A stretch of 64,000 nucleotides of DNA from NCBI GenBank assembly GCA_020161835.1, contig JAIUNL010000010.1:62001-126000 (forward strand), given 5' to 3'. Shown piece after piece: positions 7,488 through 16,780 of the stretch (the first letter of the stretch is position 1; the number at the start of each line of letters is the position of its first letter). The translations under genes were made by a program, and so were the position numbers. This DNA is from Bacteroidota bacterium (GTDB lineage Bacteria; Bacteroidota; JABWAT01). The notes beneath the pieces were generated by a model that made no database searches, was not told the origin of the DNA, and worked only from the letters and a program-made list of their open reading frames with translations.

Positions 7488-8157
7488 GCCATTTCTCCTG
7501 TTTAAAAGACCCAAAGATGAAACAATTCTTAAATCAAGTTAAACAATACCTAATATAAATGTCAATACTTTGATCTGCTTTCAATCAATAGGGCATGCCT
7601 TTTTCCCCGGCATTAATTAGAAACCACCCCGTTCCGGGGACTTCCAATTTACAACCCACCCCCTTACCCTCCCGCAGTAGCGGGACAGGCTCTCCGGCGG
7701 GGGGGATTTTAATACTGTAATTCCTATAAAAAATATCCCACCGCTTTGCATTCTTTTGAAATTCAATCTTGCGACTTTGCGATTAACGCCTTCCCTCCGG
7801 CATTAATAAAAAACTTCCCTCCGCTCTGTGTTCTCTCCTTAGACCCGCGCAACGAAGTTGCTTGGGTGTGTTTCCTTTGTGTACTCAGTGTTAAAACGCA
7901 TTTTCTCCCCGGCATTAATTAAAAAACCACCCCGTTCCGGGCACTTCCATTTTAAAACCCACCCCCTTACCCCCTCCGTCGGAGGGGGAATTTAATACGG
8001 CATTTCCAATAAAAAAATATCCCACCGGAATTTAACCAAAAAACCTCCCCCCGCTCTGCGTTCTCTCCGTCTCTGCGGTGAAATCCCAGAATTTTTACGA
8101 TATTTGTTTTGCAATCGAAACACCACGACATCCTTTACCATCCAAACGGGGTTACAC
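7488..8157. repeat. gene-free stretch with composite dispersed repeats
   Basis: No gene is seen in this 670-bp gap. From about 7600 to 8090 it is built of units that recur elsewhere in the window. These include a CTCTGCG...CTCTGCGGT unit at about 7814-7839 and 8050-8084, a cggcattaa spacer (7611, 7798, 7912), and a GGGGGTGGG/CCCCCTCC hairpin unit at about 7955-8000. The last is matched closely by 10895-10960. The first 100 bp near 7488-7600 are AT-rich and presumably hold the acyltransferase promoter. The repeats are non-coding; apparent ORFs through them are chance. Confidence 0.75.
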
Positions 8158-10392
8158 ATGAACCTGAAACGCTTTTTTTTCCAGCTTGCCCTCCTCTTTT
8201 TACCCATTTTTTCTGCTTTTGCCCAGCAGCTCTCCGTTGATCAGCGGGTTGCTGATCTTTTATCAAAAATGACCCTTGACGAGAAAATCGGTCAGCTTAA
8301 TCAATATAACGACGACCATACGGCTACCGGACCCGTCACCCTCGATTCAGATAAGGGCGGACAAATCCGCAACGGACAGGTTGGCTCCCTGCTGAACTGC
8401 CTGGGTACAGAACGGACCCGGAAGTGGCAGGAAATTGCCATGCAGTCCCGTCTGAAAATTCCTTTGCTTTTCGGACAGGATGTGATTCACGGATACAAAA
8501 CCACTTTTCCCATTCCGCTCGCAGAATCCTGTTCCTGGGATATTGAAGCTATGAAACTCGCCGCCCGGGTTGCCGCTGTTGAAGCTTCAGCAAGTGGTAT
8601 CCACTGGACGTTTGCCCCGATGGTTGACATCGCCCGTGATCCACGTTGGGGACGGGTGATGGAAGGATCGGGTGAAGATACTTACCTCGGTTCCCTGATC
8701 GCCAAAGCCCGGGTTCAAGGATTTCAGGGCAATAAACTGGGTGATCTTGATGCCGTGATGGCTTGTGCCAAACACTTTGCTGCTTACGGAGCTGCCATCG
8801 GCGGACGGGATTACAATGCCGTCGATATGAGTGACCGGATGTTGTGGGAAGTTTATCTGGAACCTTTCAAGGCGGCAGAAGAAGCCGGTGTTGCCACATT
8901 CATGAATGCTTTCAACGACATCAACGGCATCCCTGCAACCGGAAATAAAATGCTTCAGCGGGATATTCTCAAAGGACAATGGGGATTTACCGGTTTTGTG
9001 GTTTCCGACTGGGGTTCAATCGGTGAAATGATCAATCACGGCACGGTTAAAGACGGCTATGAAGCAGCTCTATCCGCAATCACCGCCGGAAGTGATATGG
9101 ATATGGAAAGCCGGAATTATAAAAATCATCTGGCCCAACTGGTTAAAGACGGAAAAGTGCCCGTTGCCCTGATCGATGATGCCGTCAGCCGGATTCTGAG
9201 AAAGAAATTTGAACTCGGTTTGTTTGATGATCCGTTCCGTTTCAGCAATCCGGAACGTGAAAAGAAAGCGCTGAACAACCCCGAACACGTCAGAATCGCC
9301 CGGGAAGTTGCCGGAAAAAGTATTGTCCTGCTCAAAAATGAAGGAAACATCCTGCCTATATCCAAATCCGTCAAAACCATCGCCTTTATTGGTCCGCTCG
9401 TCAAACCTCTGAAACAGAATAAAGGATTCTGGGATGTTGAAGTGCCGGGAGTGGATTCCACTTTCATCGTGTCACAATGGGAAGGGCTGAAAAATAAAAT
9501 CCGCCCCGAAACGAAACTGATTTACGCAAAAGGCTGTGCCATTGAAGGAACCGATAAGAGCGGATTTGCGGAAGCGGTTGAAGCGGCAAAACAGGCCGAT
9601 GTGGTCATCATGAGCATAGGTGAACGGCGGGATATGAGCGGTGAAGCCAAAAGTAAAGCGCATATTGTGATTCCGGGTGTGCAGGAAGAGCTTGTGAAAG
9701 AAATTCTGGCTACAGGCAAACCGGTTGTGGTCATGATCAATGCCGGACGGCCTTTGGTTTTCCCGTACATTTCGAAAAACGTTCCCGCCATTTTATACAC
9801 CTGGTGGCTGGGAAGTGAAGCTGGTAATGCCATCGCCGATGTACTTTTCGGGGATGTAAATCCGTCTGCAAAATTGACCATGTCGTTCCCGGTCAGTGTG
9901 GGTCAGATTCCCATCTATTACAGCCATTTCAACACCGGTAGACCGGCATATGATGACAACAACCACAATTACAATTCATCCTACCTCGATGAATCGATCT
10001 TCCCGAAATATGAATTCGGTTTCGGACTCAGTTACACCACGTTCACCTACAGCAACCTGAAACTGGATAAAAAGGTTATGAAAACCGGGGAATCCGTTCA
10101 GGTCAGTCTTCAGGTGACCAATTCGGGAAAAGTTGCCGGTGAAGAAATCGTACAGCTTTATCTGCGTGATAAAGTCGGATCGATTGCACGTCCGGTTAAG
10201 GAATTGAAAGATTTTGCGAAAGTGAAACTGGCAGCCGGAGAAACCAAAACCATCACGTTTACCATTACCGAAGAAAAACTGGCGTTTTACAATACAAATC
10301 TGGAGAAAAAAGCCGAGCCCGGTGAATTTGATGTCATGATCGGTGCCTCATCGAGAGACATTCGCCTGAATGACGGATTTGTTCTTCAATAG
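8158..10392 (+). CDS. bglX: secreted glycoside hydrolase family 3 beta-glucosidase
   Basis: A 744-residue exported enzyme. I chose the ATG at 8158 because it begins a clean signal peptide (MNLKRFFFQLALLFLPIFSAFAQ); the open frame to 8104 would bury it. The N-terminal GH3 barrel contains KHFAAYGAAIGGRDYNAVD and GFVVSDWG, in which D284 is the expected nucleophile. The GH3 C-terminal alpha/beta sandwich follows (VVVMINAGRPLVFPYI, YTWWLGSEAGNAIADVLFG). A fibronectin-III-like domain ends the protein (GEEIVQLYLRDKVGS, AGETKTITF). By family it releases glucose from beta-glucosides or short beta-glucans in the periplasm. Flanking gaps are full of repeats and no sugar transporter or regulator is adjacent. 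The symbol follows E. coli BglX and is approximate. Confidence 0.92.
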   Translation: MNLKRFFFQLALLFLPIFSAFAQQLSVDQRVADLLSKMTLDEKIGQLNQYNDDHTATGPVTLDSDKGGQIRNGQVGSLLNCLGTERTRKWQEIAMQSRLKIPLLFGQDVIHGYKTTFPIPLAESCSWDIEAMKLAARVAAVEASASGIHWTFAPMVDIARDPRWGRVMEGSGEDTYLGSLIAKARVQGFQGNKLGDLDAVMACAKHFAAYGAAIGGRDYNAVDMSDRMLWEVYLEPFKAAEEAGVATFMNAFNDINGIPATGNKMLQRDILKGQWGFTGFVVSDWGSIGEMINHGTVKDGYEAALSAITAGSDMDMESRNYKNHLAQLVKDGKVPVALIDDAVSRILRKKFELGLFDDPFRFSNPEREKKALNNPEHVRIAREVAGKSIVLLKNEGNILPISKSVKTIAFIGPLVKPLKQNKGFWDVEVPGVDSTFIVSQWEGLKNKIRPETKLIYAKGCAIEGTDKSGFAEAVEAAKQADVVIMSIGERRDMSGEAKSKAHIVIPGVQEELVKEILATGKPVVVMINAGRPLVFPYISKNVPAILYTWWLGSEAGNAIADVLFGDVNPSAKLTMSFPVSVGQIPIYYSHFNTGRPAYDDNNHNYNSSYLDESIFPKYEFGFGLSYTTFTYSNLKLDKKVMKTGESVQVSLQVTNSGKVAGEEIVQLYLRDKVGSIARPVKELKDFAKVKLAAGETKTITFTITEEKLAFYNTNLEKKAEPGEFDVMIGASSRDIRLNDGFVLQ

Positions 10393-10757
10393 GCGTAAGG
10401 TGTAAGGTTTAAGGCGTAAGGTTAAAGGCTGTTAGCTGTTAGCTGTTGGGGTGAAAGTCCCCCTTTAAAGGGGGTGTCCAATCCTGTCCCGCTTGCGGGA
10501 TCAGGATTTGGACGGGGGATGTTGGCTGTTTGGTAATTTCAAAATAAATTCCCCTCCTTTTTAAGGAGAGCCTGTCCCGTCCCGAGAATCGGGATCGGGA
10601 GGTGCTCCCGGTCACTGTGGGTGTCATTCTGAGTGTCCCGTCCCGAGAATCGGGATCGGGATGTCGTAGATCCGGCAACCGACGGATATCGAAGAACGCC
10701 GTGCCCCGGTACTTCGGGGAAGTGCCCGGGACGGGGTGGTTGCCCCGTCCTCCCGCA

Positions 10758-10842
10758 CCAGAGGTGCGGCATAGTGGTAGAATCAAATATAGAGAAAACA
10801 AAACCGCCCCGGATGGGGCGGTATGCGGTTGGGTGTGAACCT
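10758..10842. repeat. 85-bp dispersed repeat, copy 1 of 2
   Basis: This unit starts CCAGAGGTGCGGCATAGTGG and ends GGGTGTGAACCT. It contains a perfect 8-bp hairpin ACCGCCCC-ggat-GGGGCGGT. The second copy, 12891-12975, has exactly the same length and differs at about three positions by eye. Together with the 125-bp unit it frames the lipoprotein gene on both sides. Confidence 0.9.
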
Positions 10843-10951
10843 TGGGAAATTTCAAGACAACAGGTTGTTCCCATTTTGGGTAAGATAAAATGGGAAACCC
10901 ACCCCCATTCCCCCTCCGTCGGAGGGGGTTTTTAATTCCAATAAAAAAATC

Positions 10952-11076
10952 TCCCACCGCTTTGTGACCTCATAATTTCCTTCGTGCCCATTGTGGTAAA
11001 ACGCATTTTCCCACCGGCATTTACCTAAAAGATCTCCCCCCGCTTAGCGTTTTCTTAGCGTCTTTGCGCCTTTGCG
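10952..11076. repeat. 125-bp composite repeat, copy 1 of 3
   Basis: The unit runs from TCCCACCGC through TTTCCTTCGTGCCCATTGTGG and an ACCGGCATT spacer to AGCGTCTTTGCGCC. Copy 2 lies at 13106-13230 with the same length, and a more divergent copy 3 at 16657-16780. Units with this kind of wording are dispersed in intergenic regions of many environmental bacteria. No ORF or mobility gene is associated. Confidence 0.85.
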
Positions 11077-11127
11077 CGCAAATTTATCCCACCGCTCTGC
11101 GTTCTCCCCGTCTCTGCGGTAAAGCAA

Positions 11128-12786
11128 TTAATCCTGAAGTTTCCAGATTTTATCATAACCTTTTTTGGCTTCTTCTGCTTTGGTCATTGCAATGGCATCT
11201 TTCAGGGCTTTCACCAGATCCTGTCTTCTCACAATCGATTCAAGCGTCGTCAGACCTTCTTTTCCCGAATTGATTTTGGCTTCATCAAACGGCTGACCCA
11301 TTCCCGTTATCACGCCCTGGGCAAAAACGGTCGGACCCATGCTGTACCCGTTCGGTCCGCCAGTAATTCTGAATGAGAGTCTTGGCTGAAGGGTGAGTTC
11401 GGCGGCATCGTCAAACCAGGGCATTTCAAGGTCAACAGTTATAGCCATCAATCCATCAACATTTAATTCACGCAAGAGTCTGGCATCAATCCGGTCTGAT
11501 GCAAAAGTAGAAGACACACTTTTCAGGATGGAGGATAAGGTCGTCGGAAGCAGGTTTTTGGTTCCTTTGTAAGTTTTGGTAATTTCCGCCTTTGAAAATT
11601 CATCCGGAATCGGTTCAAGTTCAGCATAGGAAGGCGATGCCAGCACTTTTTCTATCGGAACAATTTCAAGTCCCATATCCGTTTTCATCGATTTTTCAAT
11701 TTCTTTGTACAGATTATCTACCAGATTATCCCAGAAAGCTTCAGGGAATTTCGGGAAAGCCCGGGTTCGAACGGTTGTTGTAGTCGTTGTAACCTGGGTG
11801 TTCCCATAAGTATTGGTTGTCGAACTGGTTGAGGTGCGGGTTTGGGTGAGCTTGGTTGCATTCACCGTCAGAGAAGTAATAGCCACCTTTTTCAGGCGGG
11901 AAAACGGTTTACCGGTGTAAGCGGATGGCTTGTTCACTTCGAGATGAAGCGGATCTTTGATTTTGGAATACGTTTTATCTTCGCTGATTTCAAGTCCGGC
12001 ATTACTTGCATCACCGGTGACGGTAACCGGAACGCAATCCCAGCTTTTCGAGATGACCTGCAAAGCACCCACACCTTTATTGACAATCGGGTTCACCTGA
12101 AACCGTTCAACGAGCAGATAACTCGGTCCCGTATTCGGATCGATGGGATTCACCTGGTTTTGCCAGATTTCGGCTGGGAAAGTAACTTTATCTTTAATTT
12201 TAAAGGTTGCAACTTCGGTAAAGGCAGTTACATTTCCGAAGGAAGAAAGCAACGAAATTTTCGCCCAGTCGTTTTTATTTCCGCTCTTGTTATCAAAGGT
12301 GATGGTGAGTGGTTTTGCAAAATCGACCACATTATCGGCACCGCCTGAAACTGATTTGATTTTAACCGGTTCAATAGGTGCAACCGTGGCTTCGAAAGTT
12401 TGTCCGGTTTTGGTGGTAATTTTAAAAGTTTGCGGGGTAAGATCCACCAATTTAGAATAGGCACCCATTCCGAAGTGTTTCAGAGTATCGCCGTTTAACG
12501 TAATGGTTCCGTCGATCGTGTAAGTCCCGATCCCGCTTCTCTTCAGGAAATTAACGACAGCAACATTTGCCCCGTTTTTCCATTGCTCTCCAGCATATTG
12601 CGGACCAATCTCACCCGTTGAATCCGGATATAAATTCCGCATATAACTTACCTGCATTGAAACATCAGCCAGATTGGCGGTCGACTGGGTCATGAGTCCG
12701 CCGGCAAGAGTTCCAAGCTGGGCACAGCCGTAAATCATTAAAAAAAAGAGTGAAAAAGCGATCAGGATCAGACTAACTTTCTTCAT
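11128..12786 (-). CDS. large hypothetical lipoprotein
   Basis: A 552-residue protein of unknown function. It begins with a lipoprotein signal (hydrophobic core LILIAFSLFFLM, lipobox-like IYGC, Cys about 21), so it should be anchored to a membrane facing the periplasm. A Ser/Thr-rich low-complexity segment (TQTRTSTSSTTNTYGNTQVTTTTTTV, key part TTTTTT) lies near residues 310-340. The rest looks like beta-rich domains. The start has GGGGAGG about 5 nt upstream, and a TATCTTGA promoter-like box on the minus strand at 12816-12823. The gene is flanked on both sides by the same pair of dispersed repeats, so it sits on a roughly 2.1-kb unit bounded by direct repeats. Confidence 0.8.
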   Translation of the reverse strand: MKKVSLILIAFSLFFLMIYGCAQLGTLAGGLMTQSTANLADVSMQVSYMRNLYPDSTGEIGPQYAGEQWKNGANVAVVNFLKRSGIGTYTIDGTITLNGDTLKHFGMGAYSKLVDLTPQTFKITTKTGQTFEATVAPIEPVKIKSVSGGADNVVDFAKPLTITFDNKSGNKNDWAKISLLSSFGNVTAFTEVATFKIKDKVTFPAEIWQNQVNPIDPNTGPSYLLVERFQVNPIVNKGVGALQVISKSWDCVPVTVTGDASNAGLEISEDKTYSKIKDPLHLEVNKPSAYTGKPFSRLKKVAITSLTVNATKLTQTRTSTSSTTNTYGNTQVTTTTTTVRTRAFPKFPEAFWDNLVDNLYKEIEKSMKTDMGLEIVPIEKVLASPSYAELEPIPDEFSKAEITKTYKGTKNLLPTTLSSILKSVSSTFASDRIDARLLRELNVDGLMAITVDLEMPWFDDAAELTLQPRLSFRITGGPNGYSMGPTVFAQGVITGMGQPFDEAKINSGKEGLTTLESIVRRQDLVKALKDAIAMTKAEEAKKGYDKIWKLQD

Positions 12787-12890
12787 AAAACCCTCCCCGG
12801 ATTATTTGGATTTATTCAAGATAGCGAAAAAAATAATTTCATCCAGAAAAATATTTTATTCTGATGAGGCAGGGATTGACCCTTTGCGCG

Positions 12891-12975
12891 CCAGAGGTGC
12901 GGCATAGTGGTAGAATCAAATTAAGAGAAAACAAAACCGCCCCGGATGGGGCGGTATGTGGTTGGGTGTGAACCT
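12891..12975. repeat. 85-bp dispersed repeat, copy 2 of 2
   Basis: Same length and orientation as 10758-10842 with about three differences, and with the same ACCGCCCC/GGGGCGGT hairpin in the middle. The two copies are 2133 bp apart and enclose the lipoprotein gene. Confidence 0.9.
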
Positions 12976-13105
12976 GAAGTAGATTGTATATTCCGCTCCT
13001 CAGGAGCGGGTTAGGTTTGTCTGGACTGTTTGTCTACCAATATTCGGCTTCTCTGGAGCCTGTTTCCATTAAAAAATTATCCCCCTGGCATTTACCAAAA
13101 TATTA

Positions 13106-13230
13106 TCCCACCGCTCTGTGACCTCTGTGTTTCCTTCGTGCCCATTGTGGTAAAAAGCATTTTCCCACCGGCATTAACCTAAAAAACCTCCCACTGCTTT
13201 GCGTTTTCTTAGCGTCTTTGCGCCTTAGCG
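13106..13230. repeat. 125-bp composite repeat, copy 2 of 3
   Basis: Matches 10952-11076 end to end at equal length and in the same orientation, 2154 bp away. It lies just beyond the end of the minus-strand T9SS-cargo gene at 13250. Confidence 0.85.
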
Positions 13231-13249
13231 GTCTCCTAAATCAGCGACT

Positions 13250-14266
13250 CTACCTGAGAACGGTGATTTGCCGGGTAATTGTTTTTCCTTCAAACTCCAG
13301 CCTGAGAAAATACGATCCGGAGGCAAGGTTACCGGCGTTCAGATTGACTGCATGATACCCTGCCGAAAATTCTCTATTTAGCACTTTTTGCACGTCCCTG
13401 CCCAATAAATCAAAAACGGTGAGAATAACTGTCCCCTTTTTGGGAAGTGAAAAACCGACAGTGGTTTCAGGGTTGAACGGATTCGGATAATTCGGTGAAA
13501 GTTCAAATTCCGGATTTGCAAATAAAGCCTCTGTACTTCCTGCAGAATGGACCGTTCCATCCTGATCCACCTGAAATAACCGGTAAATTACCGGTGACGG
13601 GTGACAAGTGACCTGTAACCTGTCATTATAGGAGTAGGATTGCCTTTCTGTGGTGGTTCCTTTTCCGTTGATAAAACCAATGGTCTCGAAAACAGAACCC
13701 TCAACCGAACGGGTGATTTTAAATCCCAGATTATTCTGTTCCGACTCGGTTGTCCAGTTTAACTGAATTCCGTTTGCAGTTCTGGCTGCTGTGAAAGAAG
13801 ACATATTGACCGGAACTGTAATATCCGGTACTTCAGCCATGAGTTGAATGACCATTCCACTCCATGAACCGAGATAAAGTGAGAGATAACTGTCATGAAC
13901 AGCAAACCCGCCCGGAGCACCTGAATTAAATTGTTGGATGAAATAATGACGTGAACCATTGTAACGGACATCATTCCATTTCAAATAACAGATACCCGCC
14001 ACCGGCATTCCGGTTTCAGCATAAAAGCTGTTCATTCCGTCAGGTAAATTTCCAATCCAGGTTTTGACAGCCGTCCAGTCTGCCAGCCGGGAATCAACGC
14101 CAAATTCTGAAACACAAACAGCATCCATATCAACATTGTCAAGATAAGTTCCTGCGGTTATGTGATAGGTTTTCGGTGTGCCCGTTTCAGGTTTATGAAA
14201 CGATTGGGAAAATCCGGCTGAGAAAAGTCCGGTAAAAAGAAGAGTCAACAATATCCGTTTTTCCAT
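13250..14266 (-). CDS. secreted protein with T9SS type A sorting domain
   Basis: A 338-residue exported protein. It has a signal peptide (LLTLLFTGLFSAGFSQS) and a C-terminal type A sorting domain from about 256: ELSPNYPNPFNPETTVGFSL, FDLLGRDVQKVL, SAGYHAVNL and SGSYFLRLEFEGK. In the FCB group this domain directs outer-membrane passage and surface attachment or release through the type IX secretion system. A fibronectin-like segment (residues about 155-240: IQLNWTTESEQNNLGFKITRS) precedes it. The first 150 residues are not recognised, so the function is unknown. The start has AGGAGG directly upstream. Nearby glycosyltransferases are on the other strand. Confidence 0.85.
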   Translation of the reverse strand: MEKRILLTLLFTGLFSAGFSQSFHKPETGTPKTYHITAGTYLDNVDMDAVCVSEFGVDSRLADWTAVKTWIGNLPDGMNSFYAETGMPVAGICYLKWNDVRYNGSRHYFIQQFNSGAPGGFAVHDSYLSLYLGSWSGMVIQLMAEVPDITVPVNMSSFTAARTANGIQLNWTTESEQNNLGFKITRSVEGSVFETIGFINGKGTTTERQSYSYNDRLQVTCHPSPVIYRLFQVDQDGTVHSAGSTEALFANPEFELSPNYPNPFNPETTVGFSLPKKGTVILTVFDLLGRDVQKVLNREFSAGYHAVNLNAGNLASGSYFLRLEFEGKTITRQITVLR

Positions 14267-14567
14267 ACATCCTCCTGAATTGAGAAGTGACAGAAAAATT
14301 TAAAACGGGATCTGAAACCCGGATAAATTAAAAAATCGGCCGGGAAAGGAGGCATTTGGTACAGAAATGTAAAAGACTTTTTTATCGGATTCAAGTGGGT
14401 AAGTACAATTTAATAGCATTTTATCCTTTTTCCTGAATTTTGAATTCGAATATTTAGATCAGTAAAATATATACAGGTATTTTTATACCTTTTGTAACTG
14501 TTGTATTTTGCAAAACCTGTAAAAACCTTTCTCCGATTCTGATTAATTCTGTACCTGACTGATCGAA
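14267..14567. promoter_or_regulatory. divergent intergenic region, T9SS-cargo gene and glycosyltransferase
   Basis: This 301-bp gap holds the two divergent promoters. On the plus side a TACCTTTT box at 14486-14493 lies 75 bp before the glycosyltransferase ATG. It overlaps a small inverted repeat AGGTAT-tttt-ATACCT (about 14475-14490). No repeat unit of the neighbouring gaps is present. Confidence 0.45.
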
Positions 14568-15548
14568 ATGACAAGAATAAAACTGATAACAAGCCAATAT
14601 GAAGACCATCACGTTTCACTAGATACAGTTAGGGAATTTGAAAGAACCATCCTGACCGATAAAAGTGTCTCAGAGCCCAGCCTTTTCAATAAATTCAATG
14701 CAAAAGCCTCTTTTTATTTCTGGAAAATTGAAACTCTTTTCGGGTTCAGTTTTGATCTTTCAGCATCGTTTTTCAAGTTTTTATTTATTGGGAAAAAACA
14801 TTTTTTTACCGTACTGATGGGTCCGAATTTCAGAAAATGTTTCCCATATTATTCCTTTCCAAATGAAAAAAGCCTGTATTTGTTTGATTCCTGGCCTAAA
14901 CGTCATAAAGAAATTGCAGCGTATGCAAACGCCTTTTCAATTGATCACCTCTTTATTTCATCTTCTCAGGCTGCAGCAAAACTGCAGTCTCTTGTAAAAT
15001 TTTCTTCATGCCATTGGGTTCCTGAAGGAATTGACCCTGGGTTGTACCATTTTAATCCGGTAGAAAAAAAGGATATTGATGTTCTTGCCTTGGGCCGGAA
15101 ATACAAGGTTTATCACAACCTGATTGTATCGGGGTTACAGGCTTCCGGGAAGAATTACCGATTTGAAAAGGTTAAAGGTGAACTCGTTTTTCAAACCCGG
15201 AATGAGTTTATTGAAGGACTTGCCCGTACCAAAATTTCCATTTGCATCCCGTCCCATATCACCCATCCGCTAAGAGCCGGCAACATTCAAACCATGACGG
15301 TCAGATATTTGCAGTCAATGGCTTCAAAATGTTTGATTGTTGGACATGCTCCCGAAGAAATGATTCACCTTTTCGGGTACAACCCTGTCATAGAAATTAA
15401 CATGGAGGATCCTGTAAACCAGCTTTTAACCATTCTCGATCATTTTTCTGAGTATGAAGACCTGATTGAAAGAAACTTTACTGAAGTGCTTGCCAATCAT
15501 ACCTGGGAGAAGCGTTGGAAACAAATTGCTGAGATCATTGCCGTTTAA
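14568..15548 (+). CDS. glycosyltransferase, GT4/CgeB-like
   Basis: A 326-residue cytosolic protein. The C-terminal half has the look of the Glyco_trans_1_2 domain found in CgeB-like glycosyltransferases. It shows HWVPEGIDPGLYHF near 144-157, DIDVLALGRKYKVYHNL, and later THPLRAGNIQTMTVRYLQSM followed by CLIVGHAPEEMIHLFGY, the nucleotide-sugar site region. The N-terminal half lacks obvious motifs. By family it transfers a sugar from a nucleotide donor to a cell-surface polymer or lipid. The next gene is a GT2-type transferase in the same direction, so both may build one glycan. Donor and acceptor are unknown. Confidence 0.75.
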   Translation: MTRIKLITSQYEDHHVSLDTVREFERTILTDKSVSEPSLFNKFNAKASFYFWKIETLFGFSFDLSASFFKFLFIGKKHFFTVLMGPNFRKCFPYYSFPNEKSLYLFDSWPKRHKEIAAYANAFSIDHLFISSSQAAAKLQSLVKFSSCHWVPEGIDPGLYHFNPVEKKDIDVLALGRKYKVYHNLIVSGLQASGKNYRFEKVKGELVFQTRNEFIEGLARTKISICIPSHITHPLRAGNIQTMTVRYLQSMASKCLIVGHAPEEMIHLFGYNPVIEINMEDPVNQLLTILDHFSEYEDLIERNFTEVLANHTWEKRWKQIAEIIAV

Positions 15549-15664
15549 GTCATACCTTAAAAACTTTTTCCCTGTCCGCTTAACTTGATGAAATCCATGT
15601 ATTTAATTAACTTCATTCAGACTGGCAAAAACTGATTGTTCTCACCTTCCAAATCAACTCTGAC

Positions 15665-16384
15665 ATGATAAAAAAACTGTCCGTTATCATCCCCGCCTAC
15701 AACGAAGGCCGAACCATTCATCTTATTCTTGAAAAGGTAAAGGCAGTAAAACTTATCGATGATATCAAGAAGGAAGTTATTCTGGTTAATGATTGTTCAA
15801 CCGATGACACAGAAGCAGCAATCAAAAAGTATATGGCGGCAAATCCTGATTTCAATATTCAGTATTTCAAACATGAGGTAAATAAGGGAAAAGGTGCAGC
15901 TCTGCACACCGGAATCAGGGAAGCAACCGGTGATTACCTCATCATTCAGGATGCTGACCTGGAATATGATCCGCAGGAGTACAATGATTTACTGAAACCT
16001 GTGGTGAACGGATTTGCCGATGTCGTTTATGGTTCACGGTTTATGGGTGGAAATCCGCACCGGATTTTATTTTTCTGGCACACAATCGGTAATAAATTTC
16101 TTACCGGTCTTTCAAACATGTTTACCAATCTGAATCTGACTGATATGGAAACCTGCTACAAATTATTTGATACGAAGGTTATCCAATCCATTCCGCTCGA
16201 AGAAAAACGCTTTGGTTTTGAACCTGAAATAACAGCAAAAATCTCAAGGGTGCCCAATATCAGAATTTACGAAGTGGGAATTTCGTATTATGGCAGAACC
16301 TATGAAGAAGGCAAAAAGATCGGGTGGAAAGATGGAGTCAGGGCAATTTACTCTATTCTCAAATATGGATTGTTTAAACTATAG
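15665..16384 (+). CDS. family 2 glycosyltransferase, polyprenyl-phosphate sugar transferase type
   Basis: A 239-residue GT2 enzyme without transmembrane segments. It has [13 protein letters not shown] at 6-18, the nucleotide-binding [10 protein letters not shown] at 41-50, the DxD motif D96-A-D98 in [11 protein letters not shown], and a conserved GSRFMGG segment. A C-terminal region with [11 protein letters not shown] follows. This is the DPM1/ArnC-like layout, usually transferring a sugar from UDP- or GDP-sugar to undecaprenyl phosphate. It lies 116 bp after the CgeB-like gene and is probably read with it. Downstream begins a repeat-filled gap. Confidence 0.88.
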   Translation: MIKKLSVIIPAYNEGRTIHLILEKVKAVKLIDDIKKEVILVNDCSTDDTEAAIKKYMAANPDFNIQYFKHEVNKGKGAALHTGIREATGDYLIIQDADLEYDPQEYNDLLKPVVNGFADVVYGSRFMGGNPHRILFFWHTIGNKFLTGLSNMFTNLNLTDMETCYKLFDTKVIQSIPLEEKRFGFEPEITAKISRVPNIRIYEVGISYYGRTYEEGKKIGWKDGVRAIYSILKYGLFKL

Positions 16385-16557
16385 GTTTTAGTTGAAAGGT
16401 TAAATGTTCAAGGTTCAAGGTTAAATGAAAGACAGAAACGTCCAGGCCGTTTTAACCAAAATGAATTCCTGGATTTCCAATAAAAATTTTCCCTCCGCTT
16501 TGCATTCTTGATTCTCACCCAACGTCTTTGCGTTTAATGTTTTTCCCTGAATTTTCT

Positions 16558-16633
16558 GAGACGGGTCTTAGACCCGTCTCTACGAAATTTTTACACCATT
16601 TCAGGAGACGCGATGAATCGCGTCTCTACGAAA
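16558..16633. repeat. two tandem GAGACG hairpin units
   Basis: Two related palindromes stand 17 bp apart: GAGACGGGTC-tta-GACCCGTCTC followed by TACGAAA, and GAGACGCGAT-ga-ATCGCGTCTC followed by TACGAAA. Both end in the same tail, so they are units of one dispersed hairpin family rather than a terminator of the upstream gene alone. Confidence 0.85.
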
Positions 16634-16656
16634 AACTGAATTTCAAATAAAAAATT

Positions 16657-16780
16657 TCCCACCGCTTTGTGGCCTCTGTGTTTCCTTCGTGCCCTCTGTG
16701 GTAAAACGTATTTTCCCTCCGGGAATTAACCAAAAAACAATTGAATTCTCCCCCTGCTTTGCGTCCCTTGCGCCTTGGCG
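16657..16780. repeat. 125-bp composite repeat, copy 3 of 3
   Basis: Same order of blocks as 10952-11076 (CCCACCGCTTTGTG, TTTCCTTCGTGCCC, GTGGTAAAACG, CTTTGCG...GCGCCTT) but more diverged. Confidence 0.75.

Larger units (their letters stand above)
10393..11127. repeat. gene-free stretch packed with dispersed repeats
   Basis: A 735-bp gap without a credible gene. In order it holds a short GTAAGG-type direct repeat (10396-10428), a CCCCTCC...GGAGAGCCTG unit at 10549-10574 that recurs identically at 46886-46911, and a pair of cccgtcccgagaatcgggatcgg palindromes (10575 and 10636). These are followed by the 85-bp unit at 10758-10842, a GGAGGGGG hairpin at about 10910-10928, the 125-bp unit at 10952-11076 and a CTCTGCG unit at 11091-11120. 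Long ORFs on both strands here are repeat-derived and were rejected. Confidence 0.75.
12787..13249. repeat. gene-free stretch with second copies of the repeat pair
   Basis: A 463-bp gap. The part next to the lipoprotein holds its promoter region (minus-strand box TATCTTGA at 12816-12823). The rest holds the 85-bp unit at 12891-12975, a CGCTCCTCAGGAGCG palindrome near 12993-13008, and the 125-bp unit at 13106-13230. No gene was seen. Confidence 0.75.

Noticed and set aside
10439-10957. Long ORFs on both strands in the gap after the glucosidase
   Set aside because: All run through dispersed palindromes and repeats, overlap one another and have no protein-like features.
10758-13230. Composite transposon around the lipoprotein
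   Set aside because: No transposase, no terminal inverted repeats and no target-site duplication could be seen; only direct repeats are supported.
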